Position numbers and translations under genes: made by a program. A stretch of DNA of 64,000 nucleotides, taken from assembly GCA_029876055.1 (NCBI GenBank), contig CM056874.1, positions 8,618,001 to 8,682,000 of the forward strand. Reading direction: 5' to 3'. Positions within the stretch are counted from its first letter, which is position 1. Each line of letters opens with the position of its first letter. The notes beneath the pieces were generated by a model. That model was not told where the DNA came from, searched no databases, and saw nothing but the letters and a program-made list of their open reading frames with translations. Shown one piece after another: positions 1 through 12,368 of the stretch. Origin of the DNA: Madurella fahalii (Eukaryota; Ascomycota; Sordariomycetes; Sordariales).

Positions 1-980
1 CTTCGGCCCACCGTCATCCGGTTTGCACCGGCTTCTATACTTAGCAAGCCTGGCACCGGGCGGGATCAGTGAGCCGCATTCGGATGCGGCTCTTCTGCTG
101 CGAAGGGAGCAGGGACTGCATACTCTGTCAGTGGAAGCCAGGTCGTGGTCCACGGGACCAGCTCCGGGTCCTTGTTTTTCGGTTGCGACGTCTGACGGCC
201 CAATGGTCGTTGGAATCCTCCTGTGTGTCCGGAGTGATGGGATCGTCGCTGATAGGAAGACGGTTGAGGCGGTGGGAGTCTAGATGGATCCAACTGTCCA
301 TGGTGGACGTACAGTACACACATAGCACCTACTGCAGACGGGGAAATTCCCTGGCATTCTAGCTAGACGGTTAACCCAAGTTATCCGTGGCGGAGCCCCA
401 TGAAGCTTTTGAAACAGCAACGCCATTGGTGCGCCGTGAAAGGATCATGTAAGATCCAACTACTTCTAGGCCCTGACCAAGGCATACCGGTCGATCAGCT
501 TGGAATAAGTGATCCATCAGACAGTTGCCCTTGGGGTTAACGTCTGGTACGCGGATAGTAGGCCTAGCCGTCCCATCCCGGCCAACTTGGATCTGATCGA
601 CGTTCGAGAGGAGGCATCGTGGCACCCGAGGCTCGATGAGAAACAGGTGACACAAGCTGATGATGCTTCCTACTTCGGAGCGCAGACCCCAACATGGTGC
701 GATTTTCCGCGCACGGATGGGCGAAGGAACAGATATCACACAGCATGACCAATTACATACACGTACGCCAAGGTAATTAATCCCAACGCACAGGGTCAAC
801 TGTTTGTGCCATCCATATCTTTTCAGACAAATTCTAACAGCGGGTCCCTGCCGCGCTAGGATCGCACATAGTAGGAAATACCTTGGAGTAGACGTAACCC
901 CGACAGAGCCGTTGTCGTCTGGGCTCCGGGGGGTTCAGAATTGAAGTCGAGGCCCGCCGGAGGCAACGAGACCTTCGGAC

Positions 981-1010
981 CTCCACGGGCCTCCACGGGC
1001 CTCCACGGAC
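981..1010. repeat. Short tandem repeat, 10-bp unit x3
   Basis: Three consecutive copies of a 10-bp unit starting CTCCACGG are seen; the third copy differs at one base. No gene context is visible. Confidence 0.8.
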
Positions 1011-2180
1011 CTACGAGTGTGTCGGTGCTGTAGTAGATGAGTATTGCGTCAGACCTACGTACAGTACCTAGGACCGACCCGGTGCCCCTGCGAAGCGACT
1101 CCGTTGGCGGCGGCTTGGTGAAGCTAAGTCGCAGGATGGGGCGGCCGGATGGGGTTGCTGCCACGGGCAACAGAGGAGCAGAGGGAGGGCAAGCCAGGAA
1201 CGAGACGCTGCTGGGCCGAGCGCCCGTTCCTGACCAGGAATTGTGTAACCCGAGTGCGGGTGCTTGGGTGTGGCGAAGCTCCCCGTATTGTACTCGAAAT
1301 AGAGCGTCTGGTTGGCTGGAGCGCCTAGAATCATGCAACATGGCGGCAGTTGCAGTCGAGATGGTGTGCAGCAGACACAATCCTCGTCGGAAAACTCACC
1401 TGGACTGGACGGAGCGCGTCGCCAGCCGGGCAGTACGCTAGTAGAGCGTTTAACTCGTTGCCTGGAGAAGCCGACTGCTGTTCCAAAGGCTGCGCGCGGC
1501 GGTTTCCGCCCGCGCCGGTTAAACAGGAGCCAGAAGAATCTGGTTGAGCGTTTGAATAACCAAAAAACCTTACGGACCCTGCTCGACACTAACAGTCCAA
1601 TGGTCAGATCGTCGAGTCGGGGCGGCACAAGTCGCGATAGAGAGCGCTTGTCGCGGCGTGTTGGCTGCTGCTGTTGGGCAGTCGCCATGCCGAGGTGTTG
1701 CTCTCTGTGCCAGCTCAGGTTCTGCGGATCACGGGGCCAGAGATCGTGGGGGCTCAACGGACGAGCCTTGTTGCCTTGTTGAAAGTACCACCAGCGGTTT
1801 GGTGGCGGCACTAACAAGTTTACGCGCAGCACGCTAGGCTAGCGGCTGACGAGAAAAGTTCACGAGACTCCACAGGGCGAGGCGGACTGATTGATCGAAT
1901 GCCTGCCTGTTCTCAGCGAGCGGGGAACCCAGCTACAGTTATCAGTAGCATTGAACCGCAGAGCAATTTCCCGCTTTCCACGTGAGGGTCGGATCTACCA
2001 GGGCCAGTCGTTCGATCCATGGTCGACGCCGTTTGCGGGCATACGCTGAGGAAGCAGAGTCTCCGCTTCTGCCGTGCAGAGTTCTTGTCAGGGCAACCGT
2101 CGGCCGCACTCTTCCGTGGCCTTGAACAATTATCCGACCAGGCGAACATTTTTCGATAGCGGGAGAGCCATGGTTGGCAC

Positions 2181-2213
2181 CATCATCATCATCATCATCA
2201 TCATTATCATCAT
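2181..2213. repeat. CAT/ATC trinucleotide microsatellite
   Basis: About eleven CAT units with one interruption (TTAT). It lies in non-coding sequence. Confidence 0.85.
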
Positions 2214-4303
2214 CGCCACCAGACGAAATCAATGCTTACGATCCGGCCACACATTATGTTTTTAGCTCCGTGCCGAGATGTAGCGTTCGCCTCAGCTGTC
2301 GCATAGCTTGGCCGCCTGAATATCGAGGAGGGTAACACATCAATGCGGTCGCTGGTCAGCGTGGGGTGGCTCGGCTGGATATGTGTGGAGGAGCTTATTA
2401 GCTATGGCTCGTATGTACAGTGCGCGAGCTGCGGGCTGCGAGCTGCGGGCTGGGCTCGCAACAAACCGTGGCGGCCCGCTGGGAACTCGGCCGCTAAACT
2501 AGCGTTTGTCTCCACCCTAGCCGGCGGATTCATCCAGTGCGGTCCTCAGCTGTCTCAGGAGTCTCACACTGTCCAAGCAGTGCGGGGCATTTCTTGCAGA
2601 CAACTGCCATCTCGTCCGATCAAGCACTGCGTCGAAGGAGCCGCCGGCCTGTGCGATCCCGCCATCTGCAAGTCACTTTCAAGCCCTCCATTGGTTGTCT
2701 GACTGATAGTGATACCCCGTCGCAAATCTGCAATTCTTCGTCAGCACCAACGGCGACGCATCCAAAGCTACAATTGTCACAATCACAACCGAAAGGAAGT
2801 GCCGGTGATTCAGCTGCTATCAATCTGCGTCAAGTGTCCCTCGCTGTGCCCTCCCCGTGCTGCGCCCGTTCGGCCGGTCGCTGTTCAAGCCAGCTTCCCC
2901 GGCTCCGAAGCAGCGTCTTAAGGTGAAAACCCCCAAACCGACCGATCGTCGGGCCAACACCTGACCCGACCAACCGACAGCGAGCTTCTCAGCAGCAGCA
3001 TGTCGCAAGAACGGATGTGTCAGAAGGCTCGTTCTAAGGTCTAACTCGTATCCCCGGCGAGAATTCCACGTCGCATTCTGACGACTTTTTACCCGCATCC
3101 CTCATCTTCTTCGTTTCCGTTGTGCAGCCGAGGCCTTACCTGGAACAGGAGCGCTCCGTAGCAGGTGCTACCTTGCTGTGCCAGCGAGACCCACTACCTC
3201 AGGCCATTCGCTCCCGTGGAGTCGAGTCGAATCGGGTCCGGTCGAGTTCATCGTGGTGTTACCTGCAATCCGAGAATGCGAGGAGCAAGAGCAACAGGAG
3301 TGTCTCCCTCCACAGGTCGCTGTCAGCTGTACGACACGATTACTTTATGATAGTAGCCTGACTTGTTAGCTCGGGACCGTAGCGCCATTGGGGCACTGAT
3401 GGCGTAGGGCATCAGGTTGCACTCTTTCTCACCATCGCCAACGCCGATCAACTGCACGGCCATGGCCTACCCGGGCATTCCGCGCCCGGGTCACGTAGTC
3501 CTCAAAAGACGCCGGGCAGGCGCCTCGCGGTGCCGGCGGATTACACCACACAAAAACCTAACTATGCTGATGCTGCCCCCCCCCCCTTGGTCAGCAGCAT
3601 CATGAAGGCACCAGCCTACAAGTGGTTGGCCAATTGCGGCAGTGTAAAAGGAAGAACATCGACGAGTGAAGCCGAGCTAACAAGGAACGGTCGGGGAGAC
3701 CGGGCCAGGGTTGGAGCGAAGTAGTGAGGGACGAGGGGTGAAGAGGGGCCCTCTCAACTCCCGGGTAATCGCTCCTCGTGCCCTTGCTCGCTTGTTGGGG
3801 GGGATAGAGAGGCGCCAGCCCCCAGCTCCCTTGGCAACCAGGGCCCTGGTCTGCTGCGTTCTGTGCAGGTTTGGTGGTCGACAACGCCACACTCGGCGCA
3901 AGCAACTCTCACTGTACCTGAGCCAGTCGCAAGGCGAAGCGGGCCCCCCGGCGGGTGTGGTCGTCTTTGGAGTCGACTGGCCTGCAATGGCATGCGCCGC
4001 TCAGTTTAATACAGCTTTCCATGGCCTTTCTCCCCAGCCGTGCCCTTCCCGGCGATTCTGGCCTACTCTTCTCCTCCTCGTTTCCCAGTATCTTGGACTC
4101 AATAATCTACCCGCTTTGCTGTTCAAGAGCAAACACGCTGCCGTGGTGCCCTGTGGTGACCGGCAAACGCCATCTACCTGTTGAACCCTCCCCCCTCCCC
4201 CCCCCCAAACCCCATATCTGTGTGCCATGTGCTACAACTCGAGTGCCGTCTCTCCCTTTTCTTTCCTCTCCTAGCCGCCCCCTTGCAGGGCCCTGACAGC
4301 AAT

Positions 4304-6994
4304 ATGTTGTCCCGGCCGGCCTTCAGCATCCGGAAGTTCATACCCCAAAAGAAGCACGACGGCGACGAGTGCGAGGGGTCATACTTCTACCACGACGACG
4401 ATGACGAGATGGATACGCTCAGCAAGATCAAGACTTGGAGACCGCCGATGGGGCTGATCAAGAGGTCCAAGCCGAGCATCGATATCAGGAGGAGTGAGGA
4501 CTTGCACCGCATCATCTGCATTCCGCCGCTGCCCGATACTCCACAGTCGTCGACGAGTTCTTTGTGCAGTTACGACAATGCGACGGGTTACCTCGCGAAT
4601 ACAATTAGCTCCCGCTCCTCGCCTCCCCGTCGTCCAGACAGAAGTCCCCTGGCGAGTCCCCTGGCGAGCCCTCAGAGGAGCCCCCAAAGGAGTCCTGAGA
4701 GGAGTCCTCTTATCCTTCCGCAATCGCAGTTCGAAGGTCCCCAACGCTCGCGAGGCAGAAGCCCCGTTTCTGCTCACTCGTTCCGAGATCAGAACCAATT
4801 GACACCACCCTCGTCCCCGCCCCAGCAGGCAGAGATGGTCGCAGAGTCGCCGGCGGACCTCCCAAGTGCCGTCTCATCAGCACCTGCGGTCACCAATGCA
4901 CCATCGTCTACGGAAGCAACCGTCGAGGCTCGCGCGGTGAAGACGCCGAGGGATGCCCAAAATGTGGCCTTCTCGGAAAACGTTCAGAAACTCATCCAGG
5001 AGACGGAGGAGGCATTCAAACTACGGCAATCCTTCATCGAAGCCAAACTCCCGGCGTCCACGCTAGACAAGTTCCCGAAGCTAAAGAACCCATCGCCTCT
5101 GTCACCTCCCGCCCGGAGGAAATCACAGCGGCGCAGCCAAGGCTCAGTCAAGTCGAACAAATCGGTCAAGTCGGCAAAGTCGCCTACAAAGGCGTCGATG
5201 AAAGCTCCTTTGTCACCGGCCCAAGCAAGGCTACCGTCCAACACGCGACCAAAGCGTGCAAAGTCAAAGAAGTCTCGGAGGCGGCCACGTGCGCCGCCAA
5301 GGCAATCGTCGTTGTTGCAATTGACCGAGAGCGCCAAGGACTTGTTCAACTCTCGTATCTTGCACCGGATCGAGGCCGACGAGATGCTCCCGGAGAGTAC
5401 TCTCCGCGAGATCAGAATGAGCAGGGCGGCACGGTGGACGAGGTCTCCCGAGCTAGGTGTGACACACGTGGATAATAAGAGCACAGCCAACACACCCATC
5501 GAGCCGCGAAGCCTTGACGAGTCGGTCGAGACGGCAGAGGAGGACGTTGTAACACCGCGGGCGTCTATCGCGAACCATGGGGCAGATATCAGCCGGGATG
5601 ACTGCAAGACGCCCACGGCTGAACCGCAAGAGCAAGGAAACAGGAACGGGCAGGAACAGGTGCCGACACAATTGCAAGCGGAGCAAGGCCCGTCAATCTC
5701 ACTACACCAACCCGACTCCCCCACAACGAAATCCTATCATGAAGAAGAGGAAGAAGAAGGCGCCCTGCCAATCATGATGATCGTAGAGAACGAGCCGTCG
5801 ACCCAAGGCAAGCTCGCTGAATCACCCATGCCGCCGATCAAAGCACCTCTGCATCGCCGTCTCCCAAGCAGACAGCTACCGCCCCTCCCGACTATTCCGG
5901 AAATCGTGGCGACGGGGCCCCAGGAGGCGGCGTTGTCGCCGACGTCAATCCCGCAGCCACCCGGGACCCCCTGCAAGATCAACACGGACGATTATGTGTT
6001 CCTTGACAGCACTCCATTCACCCTGACCGTTCCGGCCTTCCGGCACGGCCAGATCCGCCTCGCGAAAGCCGATCTACCCATTGACAAGCTAGCAGCAGCC
6101 GTCGACGACACGCTCGACTGGACGGCCTTCCAGATGGCCATCCTGGGCGGAGCCGGCGACTTCTTTAGTGAACCGACCGACTACTCTCGGCCCTCAGACG
6201 CCGAGCTCGACGAACTCGACGAGATGGTGTCTTGGTTTGGCAGCTTCGGCTTCCAGGGGGCTGGGAATCTGGTCGGGCCGCCCGAGCAAACGCCGCGGAC
6301 CCCGATCCAGCCGTGGACGCCCGTCCTCCCGCGCACGCCGGCGCTCTCTCCGCCCTCGGCAGTCTCAACCCCCAGCAGCAGCCCGCAGACGGTAATAACG
6401 GGCAACCGCAGCCCGGGGTTCAGGAGGATCGACCCACCCGCCCCGTCGCCGAGCCTGAACGAATACCTCGACTACCAGTCGAAGTCCGACAGAGGAACGC
6501 GGCGCCCAGAGCAGCTGCTAGCCGTGAGCGACTCTATCGCGGGCCGCTTCTTCCCTCAACAACTCAGCCCCCCGCCGCCATTCACTCCCAAACACCGCCG
6601 GAGCGTCAGCAGCGGCACCTTTGGCTTCCATCAGCAACAACAACAGCAGCAGCAGCCGCCGCCACCACCGCCGCCGCCGTACTCATCCGCCTCCTCGTCC
6701 TCGTCGCTCGAGAGCCGCAAGCACGTGGGGCTGGCCATCGACTCGACGCGCCGGCCCAGCGTCGATAGCCTGCAGAGCCTGCCGCAGAGTCCCATGATGG
6801 ACCTGGTGGTGAGCCACGACGTGGAGGGGAACGAATACATGGTGCCGATGGGCTTCAATCTTAGCCACGACCTGGGGGATTTCCTCAACTGGCACGCCGA
6901 GCACGTCTCCGGGTCCGGGTTCGGGTTGGGGTACGGGTCCGGGTCGCCGGCCACGCCCTCCGGCGTCGGCAGTCTCGACGGAGCGAGGATCTGA
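4304..6994 (+). CDS. Ser/Pro-rich low-complexity protein of unknown function
   Basis: This is a single open frame giving 896 residues from the ATG at 4304. An in-frame ATG at 4181 also exists, but the 41 residues it would add look like a pyrimidine-rich leader, so I prefer 4304. I do not recognise a domain. An acidic patch near residues 24-38 is followed by a run of SP and RSP motifs (about residues 110-150), a basic Lys/Arg/Ser-rich stretch (about 260-340), a poly-Gln run directly followed by poly-Pro (about 770-790) and a Ser run. The C-terminal 100 residues look more ordered and contain the short segment NLSHDLGDFLNWHAEHV, which may be the conserved part. The many SP/TP sites suggest a target of proline-directed kinases (inference). 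No signal peptide or membrane segment is seen. The 3' flank carries a TACC repeat. Confidence 0.75.
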   Translation: MLSRPAFSIRKFIPQKKHDGDECEGSYFYHDDDDEMDTLSKIKTWRPPMGLIKRSKPSIDIRRSEDLHRIICIPPLPDTPQSSTSSLCSYDNATGYLANTISSRSSPPRRPDRSPLASPLASPQRSPQRSPERSPLILPQSQFEGPQRSRGRSPVSAHSFRDQNQLTPPSSPPQQAEMVAESPADLPSAVSSAPAVTNAPSSTEATVEARAVKTPRDAQNVAFSENVQKLIQETEEAFKLRQSFIEAKLPASTLDKFPKLKNPSPLSPPARRKSQRRSQGSVKSNKSVKSAKSPTKASMKAPLSPAQARLPSNTRPKRAKSKKSRRRPRAPPRQSSLLQLTESAKDLFNSRILHRIEADEMLPESTLREIRMSRAARWTRSPELGVTHVDNKSTANTPIEPRSLDESVETAEEDVVTPRASIANHGADISRDDCKTPTAEPQEQGNRNGQEQVPTQLQAEQGPSISLHQPDSPTTKSYHEEEEEEGALPIMMIVENEPSTQGKLAESPMPPIKAPLHRRLPSRQLPPLPTIPEIVATGPQEAALSPTSIPQPPGTPCKINTDDYVFLDSTPFTLTVPAFRHGQIRLAKADLPIDKLAAAVDDTLDWTAFQMAILGGAGDFFSEPTDYSRPSDAELDELDEMVSWFGSFGFQGAGNLVGPPEQTPRTPIQPWTPVLPRTPALSPPSAVSTPSSSPQTVITGNRSPGFRRIDPPAPSPSLNEYLDYQSKSDRGTRRPEQLLAVSDSIAGRFFPQQLSPPPPFTPKHRRSVSSGTFGFHQQQQQQQQPPPPPPPPYSSASSSSSLESRKHVGLAIDSTRRPSVDSLQSLPQSPMMDLVVSHDVEGNEYMVPMGFNLSHDLGDFLNWHAEHVSGSGFGLGYGSGSPATPSGVGSLDGARI

Positions 6995-9640
6995 AAACCC
7001 CCACCTACCTACCTACCTACCTACCTACTTACCTACTTAGCTACCAACTTACCTTGTCTGCATTATCATATCGATTGTACGAGTTGGTTTGGGATACCTT
7101 AGCGATTGTTTTGTTACTCTCTTTCTTTCTTTCTTTCCTTCTACCATTTGTATCAGTCATTTACAGGGTGTTTTGGCTTGGCTTGGCTGGGATTTGGACG
7201 ATGGTGGTTTTCGGTTCTCTTTAGCTCTTTTTCTTTTAACTCCCTTTTTTGTTCTCATTGGCGTTAGACGGCCACGGCACGGGGCATCCGGCGACGGCGG
7301 CATAGTTTCTTGGGGGAGGTCGTTTGGAGGCGAAAACGGTTGTGATACCATACGTTCCTTCCTTTCTTTTTTTTTTTTTTTTTCTTTTTTTCTTCCTCCC
7401 GTTCTTCCCTTTTCTACGTTCCAACGGGGTGGAGGAGACTTGATGGACTGACAGTTTCGAATGTGGGGATGAAGTGGATGGTTCATGTTTTTGTATGCGC
7501 TTACGTCGTCTCCGATTTTTGTCTCTTTACTTGGTCTGGAATTGAAGTTGCTGGTGGGTGTGTATGTACATACAGCTTTGGAGGAGGAGAGTGTAGTCAG
7601 GTGTTAGACTGGGCTTTTACCCTTTTTCTGCTTGTCGAGATACCTACATAAGAGATTTTGACATCACCAGTTTTACTTCCACCGCTCTTACGTGAAAAGA
7701 GACCTGTGGCAAAACATACAGGATCCACTTTGTTCCCATCGCAAAGGAGTACGTGTAGGATGAATTAGCAAGCGATGGCCTGCAGCTATTGGCATTAGGG
7801 ACTTCACTAGATTCGGAGATTCCACCTCCATAGCGCCGGCATCGGGCGATGTGCCATGCGATGCACTGCAGCTTATTTGCATCGGATGTTATTTTCACGA
7901 GTAGACAGGCAACAGCCCACCGTCCCGATGGATTGGTCAGCGCAAGATGCGAGATGTGAGGTCCAACATCCGATCCAGGACAGTTGTGACGTAACTAACC
8001 GGTTCCTCTCGGTCTCGCGAGCCACTAGTTCCTCCATATTTAGTGAACCAACCACTCCGACATCGACATCATCAGCCTTTCGCCTTCACTTCATGGTCAA
8101 TCCTGCGATGCCTGCCCCGGAGGGGTGGGGAAGGTGGGGCCTATTGGTGCGACAGGCACAGCCGTGATGCCTTGTTTGGCTACCCATACCTACACGTAAG
8201 GACCTATCTTACCTTGAAGGTAGGCTGCCTTGCTGGCCCTGGCTAGAGTGTGCTAATTAAAATGTATGTAAGTATGTAGCATCACAGGTTGATAAAGAAT
8301 TCCTTTTCCGCTGCCAGGGAATCTGTTTCAAACGCCCCTTCGCATGTATGTCCGCAACAGGCAGGTATGTAGGTAAAAGAGCAGTAGAGTTGCTCATATT
8401 CCTTCTCCCTCTTCCTGCCCCGCCCCTCCCCCACCATTTCCAAGCGAATCGGAGACTGCGCGTACCTTTGCGGCGGTAGTGGTTGCAGCAGTCTGGTCTT
8501 GACCATCGGGACGGAGCCTCAGAGGAAGAGGCGAAGGTGGTTTTGTGCCGCGGCTGCGCTTAGTCTGGGTCCACTACACGTACTTTGGCCAGGCTGTGAG
8601 AAGCCCCCCGGGATAATTAACGTTGTTCCATGTTTCATGTTTGAACAGGGGGGCTTTGTATATATAAGTAAGCTGCCGACTTATATGGAAGGATTCCTTC
8701 GCCTGGGTCGGGGAATTTTTTGGTACCGGAGGAGAGTTGCGGAGTTGAAGGATTGCAGTGCCGGAGGGATTGGATTACTTGCTGGAGATCTCTCGGGGGT
8801 GGGGGGAGGGGAGAAAGGCGGATTTGCTTGTGATGGAGCCGACTGGGATGCGGTAGCTTGGACAGGGTTGGGTCGGATATAGTGTGAGTTAGTGCCGGGT
8901 TCATGGTGTCAAAAATCCGTCGAACCAATATCACGGCTCACCAGTTCTCGCAAGGCCTGGGCAATTGGTCGATGCCTCAAAAAGTCGAAGTTAGCTGACC
9001 CAACCAAGCTCCTTCATTTTGCGACTCCAATTTTATTCCGCTGCAAGCCTCCAATCGGCTTACAAGCCCCGGGCAGCGGATGGTTGCCCTAAGCCCCTCC
9101 GGATATGACAAATGAATCTTTTTGGTCCATCGCGATACTTGATTCCTATTTCGTCGACGCATTGACCTTCCTGGCGGTTTACTGTGGTAAGGAATTAAGT
9201 GTTGTCGGTCTGCTTATTGGGTTGCGTTCTGCACCTCTCCTAAGCGCCCGGGGCGATGCGCATAAAACATGTGCAGCACAGCCATGCTGTACGCCCTGAT
9301 GCAAGCGATAAGCTCACCAATCCTAGGATAGATGGCGTTTTCCAGCCAGCAGATGCAGTCGAGAGCCACCGGTTTGTCAACTTGCTTCACCCATCATATT
9401 TTTGCCGCCCAGGTGACTCTTGGGTCTATGCTTTGGAAAAAGGAACCCAAGTCTCATTAGCTCTAAGATAGTTTGTGGCTTCGTGCAACCCAATTCGAGT
9501 GTCGTTGATGGCTACAGTAGCCGAGAGTAATACTTCCGACCACGCCAAGCAAATGACTTGATAGACACAGTTCATCTCGTCATTGACATCGTCTTTTTCA
9601 GATCCCACTATCCGTTTAGACAAACCTCGTATTCTTCAAC
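6995..9640. other. Intergenic region between convergent genes
   Basis: Contains the 3' flanks of the Ser/Pro-rich gene and of the dehydrogenase. A TACC tetranucleotide repeat covers about 7002-7055, pyrimidine-rich CTTT repeats lie at about 7118-7140, and a T-rich run at about 7365-7390. Short open frames here have no coding character that I can recognise. Confidence 0.55.
7002..7055. repeat. (TACC)n tetranucleotide microsatellite
   Basis: About a dozen TACC/TACT units begin eight bases after the stop codon at 6992-6994, so the repeat is probably transcribed as part of the 3' UTR. Confidence 0.85.
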
Positions 9641-11362
9641 TCAATTCTGCAATGGCTTCCCCATCCCGCCATACGTAACCATCTTGGTAACTTGATACTC
9701 CCCGATCCCATACAGTGATCCCTCGCGCCCGAAGCCGCTCTCTTTCACGCCGCCAAAAGGTGCCGCCGGGTCTGAGATGAGACCCGTATTGACGCCCACC
9801 ATGCCCACTTCGAGGTGTTCTGCTACGCGATGCACGCGGTGCAAGTCCCTCGAGAAGAAATACCCGGCCAGCCCGACAGGTGTTTCATTCGCAATCCTGA
9901 CCACCTCCTCCTCGGTCTCAAACGGAAACAGGCCCGCCACGGGCCCAAACGTCTCCTCGGCTGCCATGGTCATATCCGTCGTCATGCCCGTCAATACAGT
10001 CGGCTGGAAAAAGTTGGGTCCTAGGTCTGGCAGCTTGTGGCCCCCCAGCACGACCTTGGCGCCCTTTTGCTCGGCGTCCCGGACGTGCTGCTCGACCTTA
10101 TCCACGGCGCGGTCGTGGATGAGCGGGCCGTGGGTGACGCCGGCGTCGAAGCCGTTGCCGACGGTAAACTCACGCACCTTGGCGGCGAACTTCTCGGCAA
10201 ACTCGTCGTAGACGCCGCGTTGGACAAAGATGCGATTCGCGCAGACGCACGTCTGGCCCGACGAGCGGAACTTGGAGGCAATGGCGCCCGCCACGGCGAG
10301 GTCGATGTCGGCGTCGTCGAAGACGATGAAGGGCGCGTTGCCACCCAGCTCGAGCGAGAGCTTTTTGAGGGTGCCTGAGCATTGCTTCATGAGGAGCTTA
10401 CCAACGTTGGTTGAGCCGGTGAAAGAGATCTTGCGGACCGTCGGGTTGGTTGTGAGGACCTGGCCGACCTCGGGCGTGTTGCCGAAGGCTGTGATGACGT
10501 TGACGACTCCCTTGGGGATGCCGGCGCGGTGGGCAAGCTCGGCAAGAGCAAGCGGGGTGAAGGGCGTCTCGCCGGGAGCTTTGCAGACTACGGTGCAGCC
10601 GACGGCCATGGCTGGGCCGATCTTGCGCGTGATCATGGCGGCGGGGAAGTTCCACGGGGTGATGAGTCCGCAGACGCCGACGGGCTCCTTGATGGTCCAA
10701 ACCCGGTTGCCTGGGATGGACGACGGGATGGTGTCGCCGTATATGCGCGGGGCCTCCTCGCTAAACCACTCAAAGAAGTTGGCGGCGTACGTCACTTCGC
10801 CTTTTGCGTCGGCCGTCGGCTTGCCATTTTCCCAGGTGATGAGAGTCGCCAGGTCGTCGGCATTCTCCATAACGAGGTCGTACCATTTCCTCAAGAGCTT
10901 GGAGCGCTCGCGGCCGGTGGTTTTCCGGAACGTCTCAAAGGCCGCTTGGGCCGCTTCAATGGCATTCTCAGTGTCCCTGGCGTCGAATTCGGGGCAGGTA
11001 CCGATAAGATTGCCCGTCGCTGGGTCTACAGAGGGAAATGAGCAAGAGGATACAGACCGGTGAGTGCGCCGGGGGTGATACCATGGACTTCAAAAGTCTT
11101 GCCGGACCTGGCCTTCACCCACTCGCCATTGACGTAGCACACATCCTGCTTGAAGAGGGACGGATCTTTGAGCTGCGATTTGAATGGTCAGCCATGGTTG
11201 TCGGCATTGGCTGCTGTGGAAGGCCCAATAACCCACCTTCGGGGCCATGTTCGACTGCAGGCGGGAGAATGTGTGGACTACAACTGGCAACGCTGATCTC
11301 CGGAACTGAGACCTCACTGCAACACGCGAGGCGGAGAAGAGCGTCTTTTGTATGAAGGCCAT
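9641..11362 (-). CDS. Succinate-semialdehyde dehydrogenase, mitochondrial-type
   Basis: Oxidises succinate semialdehyde to succinate with NAD(P)+, the last step of the GABA shunt. Three exons fit: 11362-11237, 11172-11082 and 11025-9641, with introns of 64 and 56 nt; together they give 533 residues, normal for the fungal enzyme with a leader. The first 40 residues are rich in Arg, Ser and hydrophobics and lack acidic residues, which suggests a mitochondrial presequence. The aldehyde dehydrogenase fold is complete: PWNFP, the FTGSTNVGK cofactor loop, the ELGG glutamate and the catalytic cysteine in GQTCVCANR. The close match of ELGGNAPFIVFDDADID and GQTCVCANR to the GabD subfamily supports the substrate call over a general aldehyde dehydrogenase. 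Met39, two codons before the first intron, could start a cytosolic form. Confidence 0.95.
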
Positions 11363-12368
11363 CCCGCGAGACGTTGCGTCGGGCACGGGATGCACCGGGT
11401 GGATGTACAGCGAGAACAGAGGCACCGAGGTGCGGAGGGACGGTCTGCCAAGACGGACTGGATACAGTCGGCTCTCTTGTACTGTAAATGCCGAGTGTGC
11501 CTAGGTTGTCGGGCTCTCTTCGGACTGTTGTTCACATTAGGGTAGCCGCTAGGGTCTGGATGTATCGGATGGGATGGACACAGAATTAGGGTTCTTCTCC
11601 TAGAGCAGCAGAGCTCAGTACGGTCACCAGCTGAGTCGGGTGCTGTCGATATTTCCGATGACGTCGTGCTTTTTGGCTGCCATTGAACGCGGTTCGGTTG
11701 CGTGACATTCAGACGAGGCCCACTGTCCGTCCGCACGGCCCGGCCCAGACGCGTGGAGAAACCGAAGTGCCTAGCCCGGACGATGATCAGTTGATTCGGG
11801 AGCGCAGGTTTCTGGAGAGTCGAAAATTGAACACTTGCTTTGGACTCTGCATTAATCTGAGTAGTCTAATGGAATGGATGATTTTGGGGTCATAGGTAGC
11901 AATTGCCTTTCCCCGTAGCCCTCAGGGTCCTCGATCGCTGCCTCGACTGCCGCCCCGCACTTCCCTGAACCTGCCTTCTGTATTTCACCGACTGCCATTG
12001 ATCCAGATGTTGTGTACTGTATTCTATCCCACATCTGCTGGGGTCACTATCGAGTAGCATCTCTCAAAGAGCTCTGTCGGGTTCGGATTGGCCAAGCTAC
12101 CAGTTTGTCCTCGAGTGTCATACCGCCGAGAAGATGGCCGGTTACTTGCCATCCGCTGCGGCATCTGATACCGTGACAGAGACGTGTTCGCGCTCCTCGC
12201 TGCACACTGGAGGGTTCATGAGAAAATAGACGAGCAGGGTGGAATATATGACCTCTTTGCCATTCCGATATATCGCGGTTTTGGTACCCCTGGCAAACTC
12301 TCGCTCCCACTGGTTTGCTGGCCAGAATGAAGTAAATCGTTGTCCTCTCAGTCTTCTCCAAACCTCTA
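11363..12368. other. Intergenic region upstream of the dehydrogenase
   Basis: Holds the promoter of the dehydrogenase on the minus strand. I see no recognisable gene. The right part may include the lost 5' end of the GH79 pseudogene, but I could not identify a signal peptide or start. Confidence 0.45.

Larger units (their letters stand above)
1..4303. other. Intergenic region without a recognisable gene
   Basis: No reading frame here resembles a known family, and all open frames are short and overlap each other on both strands. Visible structure is a threefold 10-bp tandem repeat at 981-1010, a 14-bp direct repeat around 2425-2452, an ATC trinucleotide run at about 2181-2213, and short C or G runs near 3578 and 3790. 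The last few hundred bases before 4304 are pyrimidine-rich and end in CTAG and GCAG just before the next ATG, so they may be the promoter and 5' leader (perhaps with a leader intron) of the following gene. Confidence 0.6.

Noticed and set aside
10230..11063. 277-codon open frame on the plus strand
   Set aside because: Antisense of the succinate-semialdehyde dehydrogenase exon.
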